The notes below the pieces were generated by a model that worked only from the letters and a program-made list of their open reading frames with translations, had not been told where the DNA came from and did not search any database. The position numbers and the translations under genes were made by a program. Of a stretch of 64,000 bases of DNA, positions 63,384 through 64,000 are shown one piece after another. Each line of letters opens with the position of its first letter. Within the stretch, counting starts at the first letter, position 1. Where the stretch lies: the NCBI GenBank assembly GCA_963747755.1, contig CAVVGK010000011.1, positions 186,001 through 250,000 on the forward strand, read 5' to 3'. The DNA is from DATFVA01 sp963747755 (GTDB taxonomy: Bacteria > Bacteroidota > Ignavibacteria > Ignavibacteriales > Ignavibacteriaceae).

Positions 63384-64000
63384 TTGAAAATTATTTTTAT
63401 TAGCTGGACACCCTTTGGAAGACATACAGAACTGCTTGGAAAGGCATTAAATGCGGAAATATTCTTCATTAACAAGTTTATCAAGTTTAAAGGGATTTTA
63501 TGGAAACTATTATTCCCAATCGATTATATATTTAAATCAATAAAATCAACCTTGATTTTGTTGAGAACTAACCCCAGAATTGTTTTTGTTCAAAACCCTC
63601 CATCTATCGCAGTTGTGGTGATTGTAGCGATCTCGAAAATATTTAGAGTTAAATCTGTTATTGATTCCCATAATGGAGCTTTTGAAAAACCATGGATAAG
63701 CGTTCCTTTCCATATATGGGCATTAAGAAAAGCAGATGTTGTCACCATTCACAACCAGATTTTATTTAATCAATTAACCTCAGATAAAAGATTTGCAAAC
63801 ATCAATTTCACAATATTAAATTCCAGGTTATCCGAGTTCCCCCTTGAACAGAAAGAAGGATCCCAGGAGAAATATTTCATCGTAATTTCCTCCTTTTCTG
63901 ATGATGAACCAATGGATATTTTGCTTGAGGGTGTTGGATTATTTACCGAGAAGGAAACTGAATATAAGTTTAAGATTACAGGTAATTACAAAAAAAATAT
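63384..64000 (+). CDS. Glycosyltransferase, N-terminal part (runs off the window)
   Basis: An open frame from TTG 63384 to the right edge (205 codons), starting KIIFISWTPFGRHTELLG. It contains IVFVQNPPSIAVVVIV, VIDSHNGAFEKPW and ADVVTIHNQ, the acceptor-domain pattern of GT-B glycosyltransferases (GT4-like), followed by a donor-domain start. It begins 6 bases after the gmd stop and is probably co-transcribed. No ATG is available near the conserved start. It is another member of the glycan assembly set. Confidence 0.82.
   Translation, partial: MKIIFISWTPFGRHTELLGKALNAEIFFINKFIKFKGILWKLLFPIDYIFKSIKSTLILLRTNPRIVFVQNPPSIAVVVIVAISKIFRVKSVIDSHNGAFEKPWISVPFHIWALRKADVVTIHNQILFNQLTSDKRFANINFTILNSRLSEFPLEQKEGSQEKYFIVISSFSDDEPMDILLEGVGLFTEKETEYKFKITGNYKKN

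Noticed and set aside
1..64000. tRNA, rRNA, insertion sequence, integrase or prophage genes
   Set aside because: None could be recognised by motif on either strand. A tRNAscan-SE and ISfinder search would settle this.

Overview
This is an AT-rich bacterial chromosome segment. Two large secreted proteins end in a type IX secretion (T9SS) sorting tail beginning with a variant of 'LAQNYPNPFNP'. Together with OmpA-like envelope proteins and frequent Shine-Dalgarno starts, this points to the Fibrobacteres-Chlorobi-Bacteroidetes group. An Ignavibacteria-like member is most likely, but this is an inference from sequence style, not a phylogenetic placement.

Layout. (1) 1-4.8 kb: end of a sensor kinase, its NtrC-type sigma-54 activator, a secreted M28 peptidase and a DUF2127-like membrane protein. 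(2) 4.8-8.9 kb, minus strand: PEP synthase, a small coiled-coil protein, a truncated erythromycin-esterase fragment, an alpha/beta hydrolase and a decayed phosphoribosyltransferase, which look like a partly collapsed operon. (3) 9.0-12.3 kb, minus strand: a SNF2-type helicase with an Mrr-like tail, translationally coupled to an unrecognised 176-residue protein. (4) 12.6-17.8 kb: a surface pentaheme cytochrome and two OmpA-family proteins, one with calcium-binding thrombospondin type 3 repeats. A good sigma-54 promoter candidate lies before the first OmpA gene.

(5) 17.9-49.5 kb is the highlight: a hybrid NRPS/PKS biosynthetic cluster. It has its own Sfp-type phosphopantetheinyl transferase. 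A 3523-residue megasynthase has the order A(Thr)-PCP-KS-AT-ACP-aminotransferase-C*-A*-PCP-TE, where C* and A* have lost catalytic motifs. A DH-FkbH-PCP protein carries an FkbM methyltransferase nested inside the FkbH region. A 3-hydroxyacyl-CoA dehydrogenase, a free ACP, an acyl-CoA dehydrogenase and a free-standing Ser-specific A domain match the logic of aminomalonyl-ACP and hydroxymalonyl-ACP supply known from zwittermicin. A KS-AT-KR-ACP module and a C-A(Gly)-PCP-TE module follow, with a TylF-like methyltransferase, a GT2 glycosyltransferase and a frameshifted SDR as tailoring genes. The two terminal modules are decayed in complementary ways: one has dead C and A but a plausible TE triad, the other has intact C and A but a TE lacking the usual Asp and His.

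(6) 49.5-64 kb: an exopolysaccharide or surface-glycan locus. WbpB/WbpD/WbpE-like sugar-modifying enzymes and an initiating sugar transferase are on the minus strand. A Wza-like export protein, a Wzc-like tyrosine kinase, a FemAB-like protein, a deacetylase-glycosyltransferase fusion (frameshifted), further glycosyltransferases and GDP-mannose 4,6-dehydratase are on the plus strand. No tRNA, rRNA, CRISPR array or insertion sequence was recognised.
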